Positions 17,112 through 25,574 of a stretch of DNA of 64,000 nt are shown in pieces. The position numbers and the translations under genes are program-made. This stretch comes from DASUTB01 sp036374835. Lineage in GTDB: Bacteria > Actinomycetota > Actinomycetes > Jiangellales > Jiangellaceae. The stretch's first letter is position 1. Each line of letters begins with the position of its first letter. The notes under the pieces are model-generated. The model did not search any database and was not told the origin of the DNA. It saw only the letters and a list, made by a program, of their open reading frames with translations. The DNA lies in assembly GCA_036374835.1 (NCBI GenBank), contig DASUTB010000069.1, positions 1-64,000 on the forward strand, given 5' to 3'.

Positions 17112-19940
17112 GTGGCAAAAGTCCGGGTTTACGAGCTCGCAAAAGAGTTCGGGGTAGAAAGCAAGGTCGTACTCACCAAGCTCAATGATTTGGGCGAGTT
17201 TGTACGGTCCGCATCGTCTACCGTCGAAGCACCCGTCGTTCGACGTCTGAAAGAAGCTTTCGCGGCCGAGCCGCCCAAGGAGGCGGCATCGAAGAAGCCG
17301 GCGAAGAAGACCGCGGCCACGCCCGCCGACGTCAAGCCGGCGGCAGCGCAGCCGACCGACGGCGCCGCCGAGGCCGCCAAGAAGGCCGCGGCCGAGACCA
17401 CCGCGGAAGTGTCGGCCGGCACGACCGCACCGACACCTGCGGACACCGCACCGACTCCGGCCCAGCCGGGCCCGGCTCCGGCCGAGTCCGCGCCGACGCC
17501 AAGCCCGAAGCCTGGTCCACCGGCGCCGACACCGGCCACAGCACGGCAGCGCCCGAGTGGACCGCGTCCGGGCAACAACCCGTTCGGCGGCGGCAGCACC
17601 GGGATGGGACGCCGCTCCGGCGGCGGGCGCCCGAGCGCGCCCCGGCAGGGCACCGGTCAGCGCCAGGGCGGTCCGCGCCCAGGTAACAACCCGTTCGCCT
17701 CGGGCGGAACCACCGGCATGCAACAGCCGGCGGCGCGCGATGGCGGCGGCACCACGTCCACGCCCGGCTCCATGCCGCCACGGCCTGGTGGCCCACGGCC
17801 GAATCCGGGCATGATGCCGGCCCGTCCCGCGTCTCGCGGCGACCAGCGCTCCCGTCCCGGCGGCGGCCGTCCCGGTGGGGGCGGTGGCCGTTCCGGCGGC
17901 GGTGGCGGGGCTCGTACCGGTGCGCGTCCGGGTGGACGCGCCGGGGCACCGGGCGGCGGCGCACCGGGTGGCGGCGCACCGGGTGGTTTCGGTGGACGTC
18001 CTGGGGGTGGTGGCCGCGGGCGCGGTGGAACCGCAGGCGCCTTCGGCCGTCCGGGCGGCAAGCCGTCCAAGGGACGTAAGAGCCGGCGGCAGAAGCGCCA
18101 GGAAGTCGAGAACATGCAGGCGCCGTCGATCGGCGGCATCCGTGTTCCGCGTGGTGACGGACAGCAGGTCCGGCTGCCGCGGGGCGCGTCCCTGACCGAC
18201 TTCGCGGAGCGGATCGACACCGAGCCGGGCGCACTCGTCCAGGTGCTGTTCCACCTCGGCGAGATGGTCACGGCCACCCAGTCGGTGGACGAGGACACGT
18301 TCGCGCTGCTCGGCGAAGAGCTCGGCTACGACGTGCAGATCGTCTCTCCGGAGGATGAGGACCGCGAGCTGCTCGAATCGTTCGCGATCGACTTCGAGGA
18401 CGAGGACGAAGAGAAGGCGCTGCCGCGTCCGCCGGTCGTGACCGTGATGGGTCACGTCGACCACGGTAAGACCAAGCTGCTGGACGCCGTTCGTAACGCG
18501 GACGTCGTCGCCGGCGAGGCCGGTGGCATCACCCAGCACATCGGTGCATACCAGGTCCATGTCGAACACGACGGACAGGATCGAGCGATCACGTTCATCG
18601 ACACGCCGGGTCACGAGGCGTTCACCGCCATGCGGGCCCGCGGGTCGCAGGTGACCGACATCGTGATCCTCGTCGTGGCGGCCAACGACGGTGTGATGCC
18701 GCAGACGATCGAGGCGCTCAACCACGCGCAGGCGGCGGATGTGCCGATCGTCGTCGCGGTGAACAAGATCGACACCCCGGGCGCCAACCCGGGCAAGATC
18801 CGCCAGCAGCTCACCGAATACGGGCTGGTCGCCGAGGAGTTCGGCGGCGAGACGATGTTCGTCGACGTGTCCGCGCTCAAGCGCGAGGGCATCGGCAGTC
18901 TGCTCGAAGCGGTGCTGCTGACCGCCGACGCGGCGCTCGAGCTGCAGGCCAACCCGGACATGCCGGCACGCGGTGTCGCCATCGAAGGCCATCTCGACAA
19001 GGGCCGCGGCCCAGTCGCGACCGTGCTGGTTCAGCGCGGCACGCTCCGTACCGGTGACTCGATCGTCACCGGCCAGTCGCACGGCCGCGTACGCGCGATG
19101 CTCGACGAGTACGGCAAGTACATCGAGGAGGCGCCGCCGTCCCGGCCGGTCCAGGTGCTGGGCCTGACGAATGTTCCGGGCGCCGGTGACAAGTTCCTCG
19201 TCGCCGACGACGACCGCACCGCCAGGCAGATCGCTGAGAAGCGTGAAGCCATGGAGCGCAACGCGGCGCTGGCCAAGGCGCGTAAGCGTCTCACGCTGGA
19301 GAGCTTCCTGGCCGAGTCCAAGATCGAGACGCTCAACCTCATCATCAAGGGTGACGGTTCGGGCTCGGTCGAGGCGCTCGAGGAGGCGCTGCTCAAGATC
19401 GACGTCGGTGAAGAGGTCGACCTGCGGATCATCGACCGCGGTGTCGGTGCAGTTACCGAAACGAACGTCATGCTCGCGTCGGCATCCGAGGCGATCATCC
19501 TGGCGTTCAACGTCCGGCCGCAGGGCAAGGCCGCCGAGCTGGCCGACCGCGAGGGTGTGGAGATCCGGTACTACTCGGTGATCTACTCCGCGATCGAGGA
19601 GATCGAGGCGGCGCTCAAGGGCATGCTCAAGCCCGAGTTCGAGGAGGTCGATCTCGGCAGCGCCGAGATCCGCCAGGTGTTCCGCTCGTCCAGGATCGGC
19701 AACATCGCGGGTTCGATGGTGACCAAGGGTGTCATCCGGCGCAATGCCAAGGCGCGGCTGGTACGCGATGGCGTCGTGGTGTCTGAGGACTTGCGAATCT
19801 CGTCACTGCGGCGCGAGAAGGACGACGTCACCGAGGTGCGCGAGGGCTTCGAGTGCGGTATCAACCTCGGTTCGTTCAACGACATCGCCGAGGGGGACGT
19901 GATCGAGACCTTCGAGACCCGCGAGAAGCCGCGCGAGTAA
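17112..19940 (+). CDS. infB: Translation initiation factor IF-2
   Basis: A 942-residue GTPase that brings initiator tRNA to the ribosome. An N-terminal IF2_N helix domain (VRVYELAKEFGVESKVV) is followed by a long Ala/Pro/Lys linker and a Gly-Arg-Pro-rich stretch (about residues 150-320), typical of actinobacterial IF-2. Then come a second IF2_N segment (about 355-415), the G domain with GHVDHGKT, DTPGHEAF and NKID (about 447-560), and the beta-barrel and C2 domains that bind fMet-tRNA. GTG 17112 follows GAAGGAGA. The Gly-rich section is a repeated coding pattern, not a mobile repeat. Confidence 0.97.
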   Translation: MAKVRVYELAKEFGVESKVVLTKLNDLGEFVRSASSTVEAPVVRRLKEAFAAEPPKEAASKKPAKKTAATPADVKPAAAQPTDGAAEAAKKAAAETTAEVSAGTTAPTPADTAPTPAQPGPAPAESAPTPSPKPGPPAPTPATARQRPSGPRPGNNPFGGGSTGMGRRSGGGRPSAPRQGTGQRQGGPRPGNNPFASGGTTGMQQPAARDGGGTTSTPGSMPPRPGGPRPNPGMMPARPASRGDQRSRPGGGRPGGGGGRSGGGGGARTGARPGGRAGAPGGGAPGGGAPGGFGGRPGGGGRGRGGTAGAFGRPGGKPSKGRKSRRQKRQEVENMQAPSIGGIRVPRGDGQQVRLPRGASLTDFAERIDTEPGALVQVLFHLGEMVTATQSVDEDTFALLGEELGYDVQIVSPEDEDRELLESFAIDFEDEDEEKALPRPPVVTVMGHVDHGKTKLLDAVRNADVVAGEAGGITQHIGAYQVHVEHDGQDRAITFIDTPGHEAFTAMRARGSQVTDIVILVVAANDGVMPQTIEALNHAQAADVPIVVAVNKIDTPGANPGKIRQQLTEYGLVAEEFGGETMFVDVSALKREGIGSLLEAVLLTADAALELQANPDMPARGVAIEGHLDKGRGPVATVLVQRGTLRTGDSIVTGQSHGRVRAMLDEYGKYIEEAPPSRPVQVLGLTNVPGAGDKFLVADDDRTARQIAEKREAMERNAALAKARKRLTLESFLAESKIETLNLIIKGDGSGSVEALEEALLKIDVGEEVDLRIIDRGVGAVTETNVMLASASEAIILAFNVRPQGKAAELADREGVEIRYYSVIYSAIEEIEAALKGMLKPEFEEVDLGSAEIRQVFRSSRIGNIAGSMVTKGVIRRNAKARLVRDGVVVSEDLRISSLRREKDDVTEVREGFECGINLGSFNDIAEGDVIETFETREKPRE

Positions 19941-19947
19941 CGCACCA

Positions 19948-20043
19948 TGTGGTTCGATCACGTTCGGCAGGCTTGGCCACATCACACCACCCATGCACGC
20001 CTGTTGTAATGGCGGCAAGCCTGGTGAACGTGATCGAACCACA
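19948..20043. repeat. 96-bp near-perfect inverted repeat between infB and DUF503
   Basis: The arm at 19948-19975 pairs with 20016-20043. The outer 18 bases (TGTGGTTCGATCACGTTC) are perfectly complementary; then, after two mismatches, eight more bases pair (CAGGCTTG). The loop is about 40 bases. There is no T-run after the stem, so it is not a textbook intrinsic terminator. It shares GATCACGTT and CACGCCTGT with the interspersed 3'-end repeats and may be a related element or a fold-back (MITE-like) relic. Confidence 0.75.
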
Positions 20044-20065
20044 AACGGACATACGGGAGTAGATC

Positions 20066-20359
20066 ATGTTCACCGGCACGCTGAGCCTGGATCTGCTGCT
20101 CGGCGATGTCCGCTCGCTCAAGCAGAAGCGGTCGGTCGTGCGACCGATCGTGGCCGAGCTCCGCAAGCTCGACGTGAGCGTCGCCGAAGTCGGTCACCTG
20201 AACCTCTACCGCCGGGCACTGATCGGCGTGGCGGTCGTCTCGGCCGAGGCGAAGCACTGCCGGGATGTGCTGAACACCGCGGAGAACCAGGTGGCCGGCC
20301 GTCCCGAAATCGAGCTGCTTTCGGCACGCCACCTGCTGTACAACGACAACGACGAATGA
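20066..20359 (+). CDS. DUF503 protein
   Basis: A 97-residue protein of the DUF503 (YlxP) family, commonly found between infB and rbfA. The segments DVRSLKQKRSVVRPIVAEL and VSVAEVGHLNLYRRALIGVA match the family. The biochemical role is unknown; gene context links it to ribosome biogenesis. It is separated from infB by a large inverted repeat, so it may be transcribed separately or at a reduced level. Confidence 0.88.
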   Translation: MFTGTLSLDLLLGDVRSLKQKRSVVRPIVAELRKLDVSVAEVGHLNLYRRALIGVAVVSAEAKHCRDVLNTAENQVAGRPEIELLSARHLLYNDNDE

Positions 20360-20376
20360 CCGACCGGGGAGGAGCC

Positions 20377-20820
20377 ATGGCTGACCAGACCCGAGCGCAC
20401 AAGCTGGCCGACCGCATCCACGAGATCGTGGCCGAGGCGCTCAAGCACAAGGTCAAGGATCCGCGGCTCGGGTTTGTGACCATAACCGACACCCGGGTCA
20501 CCGGCGATCTGCGTGAGGCGACGGTGTTCTACACCGTGTACGGCGACGAGAACGAGCACGCGGACTCGGCCAAGGCGCTGGAGAGTGTCAAAGGGCTGCT
20601 GCGCTCAGAGGTCGGCAGGCAGACCGGGATCAAGTTCACCCCGACCCTCACCTTCGTCGCCGACGCGATCCCGGAGACCGCGGCCGCCATCGAGGACGCA
20701 TTGCGGCGGGCCCGCGAGGCCGATGCCCAGGTGGCCCGGGCCGCTGCCGGCGCGTCCTACGCCGGCGACGCCGACCCCTACCGCAAGCCCGATACCGAGG
20801 ACGAGGACGAGACGGCGTGA
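20377..20820 (+). CDS. rbfA: Ribosome-binding factor A
   Basis: A 147-residue KH-fold factor required for 16S rRNA 5'-end maturation and cold adaptation. Diagnostic segments are RIHEIVAEALKHKVKDPRLG, FVTITDTRVTGDLREATVFY, LRSEVGRQTGIKFTPTLTF and the helix DALRRAREAD. The acidic C-terminal tail (DTEDEDETA) is usual in actinobacteria. ATG 20377 follows a GGGGAGGAG site. The stop overlaps the truB start by four bases. Confidence 0.94.
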   Translation: MADQTRAHKLADRIHEIVAEALKHKVKDPRLGFVTITDTRVTGDLREATVFYTVYGDENEHADSAKALESVKGLLRSEVGRQTGIKFTPTLTFVADAIPETAAAIEDALRRAREADAQVARAAAGASYAGDADPYRKPDTEDEDETA

Positions 20821-21701
20821 GCGCTGCCGCGCCGCCACGCGACGGTCTGGTCAACGTGGACAAGCCGGCCGGCTGGACGTCCCACGATGTCGTGGCCAAG
20901 ATCCGCAAGATCGCCGGCACTCGACGGGTCGGCCACGCGGGCACGCTCGATCCGATGGCCACCGGAGTCCTGCTGCTCGGCATCGGGCGCGGCACCAAGC
21001 TCGTCGGTCATCTCTCGCTCACCGACAAGGTCTACGACGCCACCATCCGGTTCGGTGCGGCGACCGTCACCGACGACGCGGAGGGCGAGGTCACCGCAAC
21101 CGCAGACGCCTCCGGGATCACGGACGACGCAGTTCTCGCGCAGGTCGCCGAACTCTCCGGCGAGATCAAGCAGGTTCCCAGCGCGGTGTCGGCCGTCAAG
21201 TCCGGCGGCGTGCGCGCCTATCAGCGGGTTCGCGCCGGTGAAGCGGTCGAACTGGACGCCCGCCCGGTGACCGTCCACCGGTTCGACGTGACCGCCATGC
21301 GCCGCGTCGGGGCATTCCTGGACATCGACGCGACCGTCGAGTGCTCGTCCGGTACCTACATCCGGGCGCTTGCCCGCGACCTCGGCGCCGCGCTCGGCGT
21401 CGGCGGTCATCTGACCGCCCTGCGCCGGACCAAGGTCGGGGCGTACGACATCTCGACGGCGCGCACGCTGGAAGAGCTGGCGATCGATTTCACCGTGATA
21501 CCCCTTGCCGAGGTGGCGGCCCGGTCGTTCCCACGGCTCGACGTGGACGCTGACACGGCGGCTCGGGTGGCCCACGGCGTCCCACTCCCGGCGACCGGCC
21601 TCGGGCCGGGCCCGGTGGCGGTGTTCGGGCCGGACGGTGCGCTGCTCTCGCTCGTGGAAGATCGTGGCGATCGGGCGAAGCATCTCACGGTCTTCGCCTG
21701 A
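20817..21701 (+). CDS. truB: tRNA pseudouridine(55) synthase
   Basis: Makes pseudouridine 55 in the T-loop of tRNAs. The 294-residue protein has the N-terminal GWTSHDVVAKIRKI, the catalytic segment VGHAGTLDPMATGVLL with the nucleophilic Asp, KVYDATIRFG, and CSSGTYIRALARDLG. It starts at GTG 20817, overlapping the rbfA TGA (GTGA), which indicates translational coupling. Only 18 bases separate its stop from the convergent metallo-beta-lactamase gene. Confidence 0.95.
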   Translation: MSAAAPPRDGLVNVDKPAGWTSHDVVAKIRKIAGTRRVGHAGTLDPMATGVLLLGIGRGTKLVGHLSLTDKVYDATIRFGAATVTDDAEGEVTATADASGITDDAVLAQVAELSGEIKQVPSAVSAVKSGGVRAYQRVRAGEAVELDARPVTVHRFDVTAMRRVGAFLDIDATVECSSGTYIRALARDLGAALGVGGHLTALRRTKVGAYDISTARTLEELAIDFTVIPLAEVAARSFPRLDVDADTAARVAHGVPLPATGLGPGPVAVFGPDGALLSLVEDRGDRAKHLTVFA

Positions 21702-21719
21702 AGCAGATTGGGCGAGACG

Positions 21720-22454
21720 CTACGCCGGGACCGGTGCCATCGCCTCGTACGCGTTGGCGAGTGCGTGAAGCTCGGCCGACGCGTCGCCGGCGAACGACGA
21801 ACCGTGCATGATCGCCAGCCTGTCGGGGGACAGTTCGGCGAGCTCACGGAGCGTCGCGGCTGCGGCCACCGGCGAAGAGAGCTGGCCGAAGATGCTCTCC
21901 GCCCGGACGGCCTGCTCCACGATGCTCGTTTGGACCACCGCGGCCCCGTTACCGATCTGGGTGCCGAGATCGCCGCAGAACAGCGTCGCCGTCTCCTCCT
22001 CGAAGACGACCTGCGCCTCCCAGTTGTGGGGGACGTGCGGCGTCTCGACCGACCGCATCCGCCGGGTGAGCACGCGCCCGCCGATGTCAAGCCGCTCGTC
22101 GGGCATCCAGGTGAGCGGCGCGCGGTCGGCCATGTCCGCGATGCTGAGTGTGACTCCGGTGGGACCGTGCGCGACCTGGGCATGCGCAGCGGCGGCGAGG
22201 AACTGGTTGAGTGCGCCGCACTCGTCGGCCTCGATGTGGCTGAACGCGATCCAGCGCAGCCGGTCCAGGCCGACGGTCTTGTCGACCGCGGCCGACACCA
22301 GCGGGAAGATCTGCCGCATGCCGGTGTGGTAAAGCATCGGCTCCTCCCCGTCGATGACGAACTGGTTGAACGTGAAGCCGGCAGGCGGCACGTCCGGGAC
22401 GAATATCGAGATCCGCCAGATGCGGTCGGCGATCTCGTCGATGCGCGGGTCCAT
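21720..22454 (-). CDS. Stand-alone flavodiiron-type metallo-beta-lactamase (ODP) domain protein
   Basis: A 244-residue metallo-beta-lactamase-fold protein with the flavodiiron ligand pattern rather than the hydrolase HxHxDH motif. It has His73-x-Glu75-x-Asp77 (SHIEADECG), a His at 140/143 (ETPHVPHNW), Asp162 (FCGDLG) and His217 (MHGSSF). All ligands for a non-heme diiron site are present, but the flavodoxin domain that normally delivers electrons is missing. Known relatives reduce O2 or NO or act as diiron sensors; the role here is unknown. It is the last gene of a TetR / thiol-isomerase operon, 15 bases after its neighbour. Confidence 0.8.
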   Translation of the reverse strand: MDPRIDEIADRIWRISIFVPDVPPAGFTFNQFVIDGEEPMLYHTGMRQIFPLVSAAVDKTVGLDRLRWIAFSHIEADECGALNQFLAAAAHAQVAHGPTGVTLSIADMADRAPLTWMPDERLDIGGRVLTRRMRSVETPHVPHNWEAQVVFEEETATLFCGDLGTQIGNGAAVVQTSIVEQAVRAESIFGQLSSPVAAAATLRELAELSPDRLAIMHGSSFAGDASAELHALANAYEAMAPVPA

Positions 22455-22469
22455 GGATGTCTCCCGTGG

Positions 22470-23270
22470 CTAGAAAAGGATCCGGGTCGTGAGCAGCCCG
22501 GTACCGTGGGCGCGCCCGGACAGGATGCGGCAGAACTCGACGGCGTCGAGGTCGATGCGCGGGCCGGCCGCCGGGTCTCCCTGAGAGAACAGCCCACCAG
22601 CCGGGCCGGACAGGAACAGCAGGAATGGCTGCCCGTGCCGTCGGGCCCACTCGGCGACAGCGTCCTCGACGATGCGCCCGTCCACCGAGCGCCCCAGGTC
22701 GAGTCGCCGATCGGTTGCCCGGGCGATGTCGATGGTGTGCATCCACACGTCGCGGGTCCAGATGATCTCGCTGAGCTGCCCGAGGGTCAGCCGATCCGGG
22801 CTTCCTTCTGGAGTGGAGCCACCCGGCGAGTTCGCGATCGGCACCCGCCGCAACAAGGTCCGTGACATTCTCGTCCGGCCGGCCACGGCGCGTGGCGCGA
22901 CCTGCCGCAGGAGAGTGATGCGCTCGTGCGGGCGCAGGTGGGCGTGCTCGCGCACCTGGACGGCGTTAATGGCGTCGGTGAGGTTGCCGCTGTGCTCCGC
23001 CAGCAGCCGCCGCGCCTTCAGGGCCTGCCGGAGCATCTGGCGCAGCGAGGTCGCCGAGCGGGCGGAACCGATGATGTGACCCACCATCTCGGCGACCGTC
23101 CACCCCGGGCACTCGGTCGGGGCCTGCCAGTCATCCGGGCTGAGGCGGTCGAGTAGTGTGAGCAGCCGGTCGTACGCGGCGAGCGCCACCGCTTGCGCGT
23201 CCGTCTTGGCGCCGATCGGCGGGATCAGCGTCGCGTCGCGGGCCGGCCCCTCGGCTGTTTCCATGGTCAT
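22470..23270 (-). CDS. Maleylpyruvate isomerase-family (mycothiol-dependent, DinB-fold) protein
   Basis: A 266-residue protein with the MDMPI N-terminal four-helix domain: LSPDDWQAPTECPGWTVAEM, then VGHIIGSA carrying the first metal His, and the second metal segment TRDVWMHTIDIARA. Members bind a divalent metal and commonly use mycothiol in isomerase or transferase reactions; the substrate is unknown. Its start overlaps the tetR stop (ATGA), so the two are co-translated, and the diiron MBL gene follows. The set looks like a ligand-induced detoxification or stress operon (inference). Confidence 0.8.
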   Translation of the reverse strand: MTMETAEGPARDATLIPPIGAKTDAQAVALAAYDRLLTLLDRLSPDDWQAPTECPGWTVAEMVGHIIGSARSATSLRQMLRQALKARRLLAEHSGNLTDAINAVQVREHAHLRPHERITLLRQVAPRAVAGRTRMSRTLLRRVPIANSPGGSTPEGSPDRLTLGQLSEIIWTRDVWMHTIDIARATDRRLDLGRSVDGRIVEDAVAEWARRHGQPFLLFLSGPAGGLFSQGDPAAGPRIDLDAVEFCRILSGRAHGTGLLTTRILF

Positions 23271-23863
23271 TGCGTCCTCCGTACGTGGGTGAGAAACATC
23301 TCGGCGGCCTCCCGCGCAAGGCGGGCCCAGCGGTCACCAGTGGGATCGTTGGCCAGTTGCTGTGCCGCCATCCCGGCGCTCACGGCCGTCCACAGGTCGA
23401 GCGCTTGCTGGTCTGTGATACCGAGCCGCGCGAACTGCCGGGCAAAGCCTTCGTAGGCGGCCTTCGAGACGGCGAACGCCTCAGGCGAGGGCACCCATTC
23501 CGGGACAACTCGCGTGAACATGAGCTGGTAGCGGGGGATCGAGGCCTGGCAGAACCTGAGAAACTCCACCAGGACGGTGGTCAACGTGCCGAGCACGTCG
23601 CCAGAGTCGGCGTCGATCTTCTCCTCGACTGCGGCGAGCTCCCGGTACCCCTCCGCGAACATCGCGTCGTAGATGGCGGCCTTGCTGTCGAAGTAGGTGT
23701 AGAGCGACGGCGCCCGCATGCCGACCTCGCGGGCGAGGTCGCGGAGCGAGAGGCTCGCGACGCCGTCCCGCCCGGCGAGCCGCCAGGCGGCATCGAGGAT
23801 CTCGCGCCGGGTCTGCTCCCGGCGGCGAACCCGTACGCTCAGCTCTCGGTCGACGACCACCAT
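23267..23863 (-). CDS. TetR-family transcriptional regulator
   Basis: A 198-residue protein with the TetR helix-turn-helix at about residues 15-60 (REILDAAWRLAGRDGVASLS, LRDLAREVGMRAPSLYTYF) and a ligand-binding C-terminal domain (PRYQLMFTRVVPEWVPS) of the WHG/TetR_C type. It leads the operon with the MDMPI-family gene and the diiron MBL protein, which it should repress. A 13-bp palindrome 25 bases upstream is the likely operator. Confidence 0.88.
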   Translation of the reverse strand: MVVVDRELSVRVRRREQTRREILDAAWRLAGRDGVASLSLRDLAREVGMRAPSLYTYFDSKAAIYDAMFAEGYRELAAVEEKIDADSGDVLGTLTTVLVEFLRFCQASIPRYQLMFTRVVPEWVPSPEAFAVSKAAYEGFARQFARLGITDQQALDLWTAVSAGMAAQQLANDPTGDRWARLAREAAEMFLTHVRRTQ

Positions 23864-23887
23864 TGCGCCTAACGTTGTTTGAATTTC

Positions 23888-23900
23888 CGAACACTGTTCG
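23888..23900 (-). promoter_or_regulatory. Probable TetR operator palindrome
   Basis: CGAACACTGTTCG is a perfect palindrome around a central C/T position, 25 bases upstream of the tetR start. The inner GAAC...GTTC arms are separated by three bases, not the four of a LexA box, so it is assigned to the adjacent TetR protein. The rest of the 23864-24058 gap has no other recognised element. Confidence 0.5.
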
Positions 23901-24058
23901 TATCAGCATGCTCCGACTCGGCCCGCCGTGTCAACCGGTGAACCGACAGACCTGGCCAAGGGGTAGGTTCGGCATGTCGATGAACAGGCCCTGCCAAGCC
24001 ACGCTCAGTGGCGACGTAGGCTGGCCCCGGCCCCCAGCAGAGATGGGTAGGAGTACAG

Positions 24059-25006
24059 GTGAGCGTGTGGCTGTCACCGTCCGAGGTGCCCGAGGCTCTC
24101 GGCCGCACTGTCGTCACGGTCGGTGTGTTCGACGGCGTGCATCGCGGGCATCAGGCGGTGATCGGTCGTGCCGACGAGATGGCGCGCGCGCTGCGCGTGC
24201 CGCTGGTGGCGGTGACGTTCGACCCGAACCCGATCGCGGTACTCCGGCCGGACGCCGCACCGCCCGCTCTGACCACGCTGCCGCGCCGGATCGAACTGTT
24301 GACCCAAGCTGGTGTCGACTACGTACTGGTGCTTCGGTTCGACAAGGAGCGCGCCCAGCAGGAGGCGGCGGACTTCGTCGACGACGTTCTGGTGAGATCC
24401 CTCAGTGCGCAGGCGGTGGTGGTCGGCACCGACTTCCGCTTCGGCCACCGAGCCGCCGGCGACGTTGCGCTGCTGGAGACGTTGGGCCGTGAGCGAGACT
24501 TCACAGTCGTCCCCGTCGAGCCGGTCGGGGACGAAGCGACCGGCCGGTGGTCGTCCACGCGCATCCGCGAGCTGGTCGTAGCAGGGGATGTCGCCGCAGC
24601 CGCTGTGCCGCTCGGCAGGCCGTTCCGTGTGCAAGGGACGGTCGGCCGCGGTTCGAATCGTGGCAAGGACATGGGTTATCCGACCGCGAACCTGCCGGTC
24701 GACGAGGGCGATCTGGTCCCGGCCGACGGGGTGTACGCCGGCTGGCTCTTCCGGCTCGGAAAGCAGCACCCGAAACGGATGCCGGCGGCGATCTCGGTCG
24801 GTACCAACCCGACGTTCGGTGGAACGCAGCGCACCGTCGAGCCGCACGTCCTGGACCGCGACGATCTCGACCTGTACGGCGCGCCGGTGGCGATCGAGTT
24901 CGTGGAGCGGCTGCGTGATCAGGAGACGTTCGACTCCGCCGAGGCGCTCGCCGCGCAGATCGGCGCCGACGTCGAGCGGACCCGCGCCGTCCTGACCGGC
25001 CGATGA
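24059..25006 (+). CDS. ribF: Bifunctional riboflavin kinase / FAD synthetase
   Basis: Converts riboflavin to FMN and then FAD. The N-terminal adenylyltransferase domain has GVFDGVHRGHQAVIGRA, VTFDPNP, VVGTDFRFGHRAAGDVALL and SSTRIRELV. The C-terminal kinase domain has GRGSNRGKDMGYPTANLPV and the closing EFVERLRDQETFDSAEAL. The length of 315 residues is typical. GTG 24059 is five bases after GTAGGAG. Its usual actinobacterial place is directly behind truB; here a three-gene TetR operon on the other strand separates them. Confidence 0.95.
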   Translation: MSVWLSPSEVPEALGRTVVTVGVFDGVHRGHQAVIGRADEMARALRVPLVAVTFDPNPIAVLRPDAAPPALTTLPRRIELLTQAGVDYVLVLRFDKERAQQEAADFVDDVLVRSLSAQAVVVGTDFRFGHRAAGDVALLETLGRERDFTVVPVEPVGDEATGRWSSTRIRELVVAGDVAAAAVPLGRPFRVQGTVGRGSNRGKDMGYPTANLPVDEGDLVPADGVYAGWLFRLGKQHPKRMPAAISVGTNPTFGGTQRTVEPHVLDRDDLDLYGAPVAIEFVERLRDQETFDSAEALAAQIGADVERTRAVLTGR

Positions 25007-25007
25007 G

Positions 25008-25047
25008 CGGGTCGCGCACGTTGACGGTTGGTACGGTTAGCGACCCG
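25008..25047 (+). terminator. Possible hairpin after ribF
   Basis: CGGGTCGC (25008-25015) pairs perfectly with GCGACCCG (25040-25047) across a 24-base loop immediately after the ribF stop. There is no T-run, so it is a weak terminator candidate or a transcript-end hairpin. Confidence 0.35.
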
Positions 25048-25056
25048 TCGACGCGT

Positions 25057-25094
25057 CGTTAAGCACTACGAGACGTCGTTTACGTGATCATTCG
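25057..25094 (-). repeat. Interspersed repeat, copy between ribF and rpsO
   Basis: Read on the minus strand, CGAATGATCACGTAAACGAC and a following TTAACGAC segment match the copy after pepR (29299-29340). This copy points against the flanking genes, the only one lying downstream of a gene in the opposite sense. Confidence 0.6.
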
Positions 25095-25151
25095 AAGGGA
25101 TGGCGGGGTAGGAGCGATTACGCGGATTACGCCTGCCAGGCACTGCGCTGG

Positions 25152-25157
25152 TACTCT
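25152..25157 (+). promoter_or_regulatory. -10 box of the rpsO promoter
   Basis: TACTCT fits the -10 consensus and would start rpsO transcription about 85 bases before the gene. No strong -35 is seen. Confidence 0.4.
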
Positions 25158-25246
25158 AGGTGCGCCGTAGAGCGGCCGCGGATTCCAGAGAGCCCCGGTG
25201 AAACGGCCCGGGAGCGCCGCGCAGCGAAAAGGATCAAAGGAGCCTC

Positions 25247-25516
25247 GTGTCGATCGATACTGCCACCAAAGAAAAGATCATCGCCGAACACGGCCGGGCC
25301 GAAGGAGACACCGGGTCCCCAGAAGTCCAGATCGCGCTGTTGACGCACAGCATCAACCACCTCACCGAGCACCTCAAGGTGCACCAACACGACCACCACA
25401 GCCGCCGCGGGCTGCTGCTTCAGGTCGGTAAGCGCAAGCGTCTGCTGAAGTACCTGCAGGACACCGACATCGACGGGTACCGTGCGCTTATCAAGAAGCT
25501 CGGGATCCGCGGATGA
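25247..25516 (+). CDS. rpsO: 30S ribosomal protein S15
   Basis: An 89-residue primary 16S rRNA-binding protein. The signature GDTGSPEVQIALLTHSINHL, the segment HQHDHHSRRGLLLQVGKRKR and LLKYLQDTDIDGYRALIKKL are all intact. GTG 25247 follows AAAGGAG by four bases. It precedes pnp as in most bacteria, with an intrinsic terminator between them. Confidence 0.97.
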   Translation: MSIDTATKEKIIAEHGRAEGDTGSPEVQIALLTHSINHLTEHLKVHQHDHHSRRGLLLQVGKRKRLLKYLQDTDIDGYRALIKKLGIRG

Positions 25517-25531
25517 GGTAGCGACGTAACG

Positions 25532-25570
25532 GAGCGGCCACTCGCCAAGCGCGGGTGCCGCTCTTTCGTT
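25532..25570 (+). terminator. Intrinsic terminator after rpsO
   Basis: GAGCGGC (25532-25538) pairs with GCCGCTC (25557-25563), followed by TTTCGTTT. It should end or attenuate rpsO transcription before pnp. Confidence 0.65.
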
Positions 25571-25574
25571 TACG

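Noticed and set aside
17780..18060. GGC/GGT-rich repeat tract
   Set aside because: It encodes the Gly-Arg-Pro-rich linker usual in actinobacterial IF-2; there is no sign of a mobile repeat or CRISPR.
16998..19082. Long 694-codon open frame antisense to infB
   Set aside because: It is a GC-rich shadow of the conserved IF-2 gene with Arg/Ala/Gly-biased composition and no family similarity.
23888..23900. GAACACTGTTC upstream of tetR considered as a LexA box
   Set aside because: The half sites are separated by three bases instead of four, and it sits before a TetR gene, so a TetR operator is the simpler reading.
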